Position numbers and translations under genes: made by a program. A stretch of 16,867 nt of DNA from an uncultured Eubacteriales bacterium (GTDB lineage: Bacteria > Bacillota > Clostridia > Oscillospirales > Oscillospiraceae): contig UREY01000033.1 in the NCBI GenBank assembly GCA_900546915.1, positions 1-16,867 of the forward strand, given 5' to 3'. Each line of letters opens with the position of its first letter. Within the stretch, counting starts at the first letter, position 1. The notes beneath the pieces were generated by a model that saw nothing but the letters and a program-made list of their open reading frames with translations, did no database searches and was not told where the DNA came from. Positions 15,349 through 16,867 of this stretch are shown piece by piece.

Positions 15349-15627
15349 TCAGACGGAACATGCGACTTCTGCGCCCAAAATGATGGGATTGAAAAACGTG
15401 CGGTCGTCAAAAATTTTGATTGTTAAAATATTTACATTTTGTTCTTGTCGCGTTTTTTGAACGCATGATCCCAAAATTGATCCATTCACTTTATCTCGTT
15501 CAATCCTATACCAACAACTTTTTCGTGAAGGCGGTCGGCCGATTAGATCTTTGAAAATTTGGATCTTTTTCACATAATGTTGCCGATCTGTCAGAATCAA
15601 AGTATATGAAAAGCCATTCGGAGTCAA
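15349..15627 (-). CDS. Doubtful small ORF upstream of the exonuclease-like gene
   Basis: 92 codons, ending 22 nt before the 450-residue gene in the same direction. The only start available is TTG at 15627, because an in-frame TAA lies three codons earlier, and it has no ribosome site. I recognise no family. A second frame (ATG about 15637, starting MGIDSEWLFIYFDSD) is open over part of the same stretch, so this may be a frameshifted remnant of one gene. It could equally be the untranslated leader of the downstream gene. Confidence 0.3.
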   Translation of the reverse strand: MTPNGFSYTLILTDRQHYVKKIQIFKDLIGRPPSRKSCWYRIERDKVNGSILGSCVQKTRQEQNVNILTIKIFDDRTFFNPIILGAEVACSV

Positions 15628-15898
15628 TGCCCATTACTATGTTACCCGATACGAGGTTACATGTTTGCGGAGGTACTTAACTTTTTACAATATTAGGGAT
15701 TGACCCAATTCGGTGTCCAATTTTAACCTCGAAAGACTTGCAAACAAGGAAAACATCTCAGAAATGTCAATCTCCATATCTATATATCTCACGTATTCTG
15801 CACAGGCCACTCAACTCTCTTTGTTTTCAAGAGCAATTTCGAATATTTTATTCACATTAATTAGAAATTATTTAGTTTTATCAGTTTTAATTATAATA
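15628..15898. other. AT-rich region without a convincing gene
   Basis: Strongly AT-rich. Short frames exist on both strands (67 codons from GTG 15713 on plus; 30 codons from ATG 15777 on minus), none with a ribosome site or recognisable domain. It reads as decayed or horizontally acquired DNA between the RHS-like fragment and the exonuclease-like gene. Confidence 0.5.
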
Positions 15899-16078
15899 TT
15901 ACACAGAGTTATCTAATAATTTAAAAAATCTATTAGGGTAATTTTCGCATATTTTATCTCTGCAATGACCCAGCCGGAACAGCTCGCCATGCTCATACAA
16001 AATACAGTCATTGAAGAGCAGTGCCATCTCTTTCACAGCAATCTCTAATCTAAATTCATTTTTTAAGCGTTTTAAAAA
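15899..16078 (-). pseudogene. Fragment duplicating the RHS-like core segment, with a different tail
   Basis: In frame directly after the stop of the 196-residue gene, an open stretch of 59 codons ends at TAA 15901-15899. Its segment at 15971-16033 matches 16783-16845 at the window edge: by eye 46 of 63 bases and 13 of 21 residues agree (KEMALLFNDCILYEHGELFRL against KGMALFSNSWILYEYDELSRL, each 21 residues). After this block the two diverge completely; here the tail ends NRFFKLLDNSV. No ribosome site or full-length core is present, so it is a remnant or an orphan tip module. The shared block shows duplication; the orphan-tip reading is inference from how RHS loci are organised. Confidence 0.6.
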
Positions 16079-16669
16079 TTAATTAAAAATAATAGAATAA
16101 ATTAGCATTGCCATAAATGGCCATCGTATGATTTTGCTTCCTGATAAATAGCTTTCTTTCATATATTTTAATCTCTCCCCCTCAATTTCAAAATATATCC
16201 ACTTTGACTTTATTAAGATATTGCTCATCATGGAATTCCTTATCCAAAAGTAAGTCGCGCGCAATATAACCACAACAACAACGCCAGCAAAGGTAATCAA
16301 CAATGATTCACCAGATGATGTTCTAGCATAAGCCACCCCAAGAAACAGCGACGCAAGCGATACCAGCATGATTAATTGATATATTTCGTCAAATATACCC
16401 AGAATGATCATGGCGTATTTTGCAGGAACTATTTTCTTTTTACAATATATGCATTGACAGCAAAATTCTTCTATTTTATCTATAGATCTTAGTTCGTCTA
16501 CCATTTCATAATACATATTAAATTGCAGTCTTTTTCTCTCTTTGCTAAATACGGCGTGGTTGCACACTTCATTCGAACCATCTTTTATATAAATCACTGC
16601 ATCAACATCTCCAATTTTAGTTCGTAAACATAATATTATAGAATGGCCGAAATTTCCTTTCTCTCTCAT
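16079..16669 (-). CDS. Small membrane protein, possible immunity protein
   Basis: 196-residue protein of unrecognised family. The N-terminal 85 residues are soluble and contain a cysteine cluster (CCQCIYCKKK, about 69-78). Hydrophobic segments follow at about 88-112 (IILGIFDEIYQLIMLVSLAS) and about 120-145 (LLITFAGVVVVVILRATYFW), with a third at the C-terminus (WPFMAMLIYSIIFN). Its ATG overlaps the upstream stop as ATGA and it lacks a ribosome site of its own, so translation is probably coupled to the RHS-like gene. Very AT-rich. Small membrane proteins placed directly after an RHS/polymorphic toxin are often immunity proteins, but nothing in the sequence proves that here. Confidence 0.6.
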   Translation of the reverse strand: MREKGNFGHSIILCLRTKIGDVDAVIYIKDGSNEVCNHAVFSKERKRLQFNMYYEMVDELRSIDKIEEFCCQCIYCKKKIVPAKYAMIILGIFDEIYQLIMLVSLASLFLGVAYARTSSGESLLITFAGVVVVVILRATYFWIRNSMMSNILIKSKWIYFEIEGERLKYMKESYLSGSKIIRWPFMAMLIYSIIFN

Positions 16670-16867
16670 TTTTTAAATAGAAAGATATAGTACGTCTCCG
16701 GCAACGTCGTGGTCGTTCCGCTTTCCCTCCCCGGCAAGTAGCTGTAGTGCTCCTCCAGCACCTCTCCCACTTTCCGCTGACTCAACCGGGACAGCTCGTC
16801 ATATTCGTACAGAATCCAGCTGTTGGAGAACAGCGCCATTCCCTTCAAAACGCCTTCCGACGCGTTC
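16666..16867 (-). CDS. C-terminal end of an RHS/YD-repeat-like protein (partial)
   Basis: The frame runs off the right edge of the window with no stop, so only the last 66 codons are seen. The segment ILYEYDELSRL followed by HYSYLPGRESGTTTTL has the look of an RHS/YD repeat (YxYDxLGRL, then YTYLPG...TTT). After TTTTLPE the sequence changes to a short tail, YYIFLFKK, and stops. An internal TTG/ATG start at 16848/16839 is possible but no ribosome site supports it. The GC content is far higher than that of the adjoining AT-rich tail, as in RHS cores joined to variable tips. RHS assignment rests on this short stretch only. Confidence 0.55.
   Translation of the reverse strand, partial: NASEGVLKGMALFSNSWILYEYDELSRLSQRKVGEVLEEHYSYLPGRESGTTTTLPETYYIFLFKK

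Noticed and set aside
15713..15916. 67-codon plus-strand frame in the AT-rich tail
   Set aside because: GTG start, no ribosome site, low-complexity translation; the opposite strand carries the gene order in this area.
1..16867. CRISPR array, tRNA, rRNA, integrase or transposase
   Set aside because: No regularly spaced repeats, no cloverleaf or rRNA-like segments recognised, and no recombinase or transposase among the open frames.

Overview
The window looks like a chromosomal segment of a Gram-positive, anaerobic, moderately GC-rich Clostridia, most likely a gut Oscillospiraceae-type organism. The evidence is: strong GGAGG-type ribosome binding sites with occasional GTG/TTG starts, a perfect CIRCE element, a TepA-type ClpP-like protease, a YugP-type zinc peptidase, a YkpA/YbiT-type ABC-F protein, and an NrdG activase of an oxygen-sensitive ribonucleotide reductase. 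The taxonomic call is inference; no rRNA or other marker gene is present.

Layout. 1-1240 (minus): two tandem paralogous small membrane proteins from one promoter. 1288-1326: a 15-bp perfect hairpin. 1355-3352 (minus): htpG (Hsp90) behind a consensus promoter and a CIRCE operator. 3395-7225 (plus): a small HExxH zincin, an ABC-F ATPase with one natural dead ATP site, an unrecognised 387-residue protein, and a Lar-like zinc ribbon ended by a hairpin. 7383-8219 (minus): a DUF1963/YwqG protein. 8517-12218 (minus): a compact five-gene run, PAP2 phosphatase > membrane-anchored alpha/beta hydrolase > nrdG > dut > tepA-like, in which the first four overlap one another; one promoter (12190-12218) probably serves it. 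12250-13839 (plus): TIGR04255-family protein and YugP-like zinc peptidase from a divergent consensus promoter.

13840-16867 (all minus) is an accessory, AT-richer tail. It holds an unusual 450-residue protein joining a DEDDh-exonuclease-like domain to two cysteine/histidine clusters and a coiled coil, with a small doubtful ORF upstream. Next comes a stretch of decayed AT-rich DNA. At the right edge is the C-terminal end of an RHS/YD-repeat-like protein whose stop overlaps a small membrane protein. A second, diverged copy of the RHS-like core segment lies about 0.8 kb downstream with a different tail, which is how polymorphic-toxin loci with orphan tips are built.

Housekeeping themes are protein quality control (HtpG, TepA-like, YugP-like), nucleotide supply and hygiene (NrdG, dUTPase), translation (ABC-F) and envelope lipid handling (PAP2). 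The most likely sources of new biology are the 450-residue multidomain protein, the RHS-like edge locus and the unrecognised 387-residue protein.
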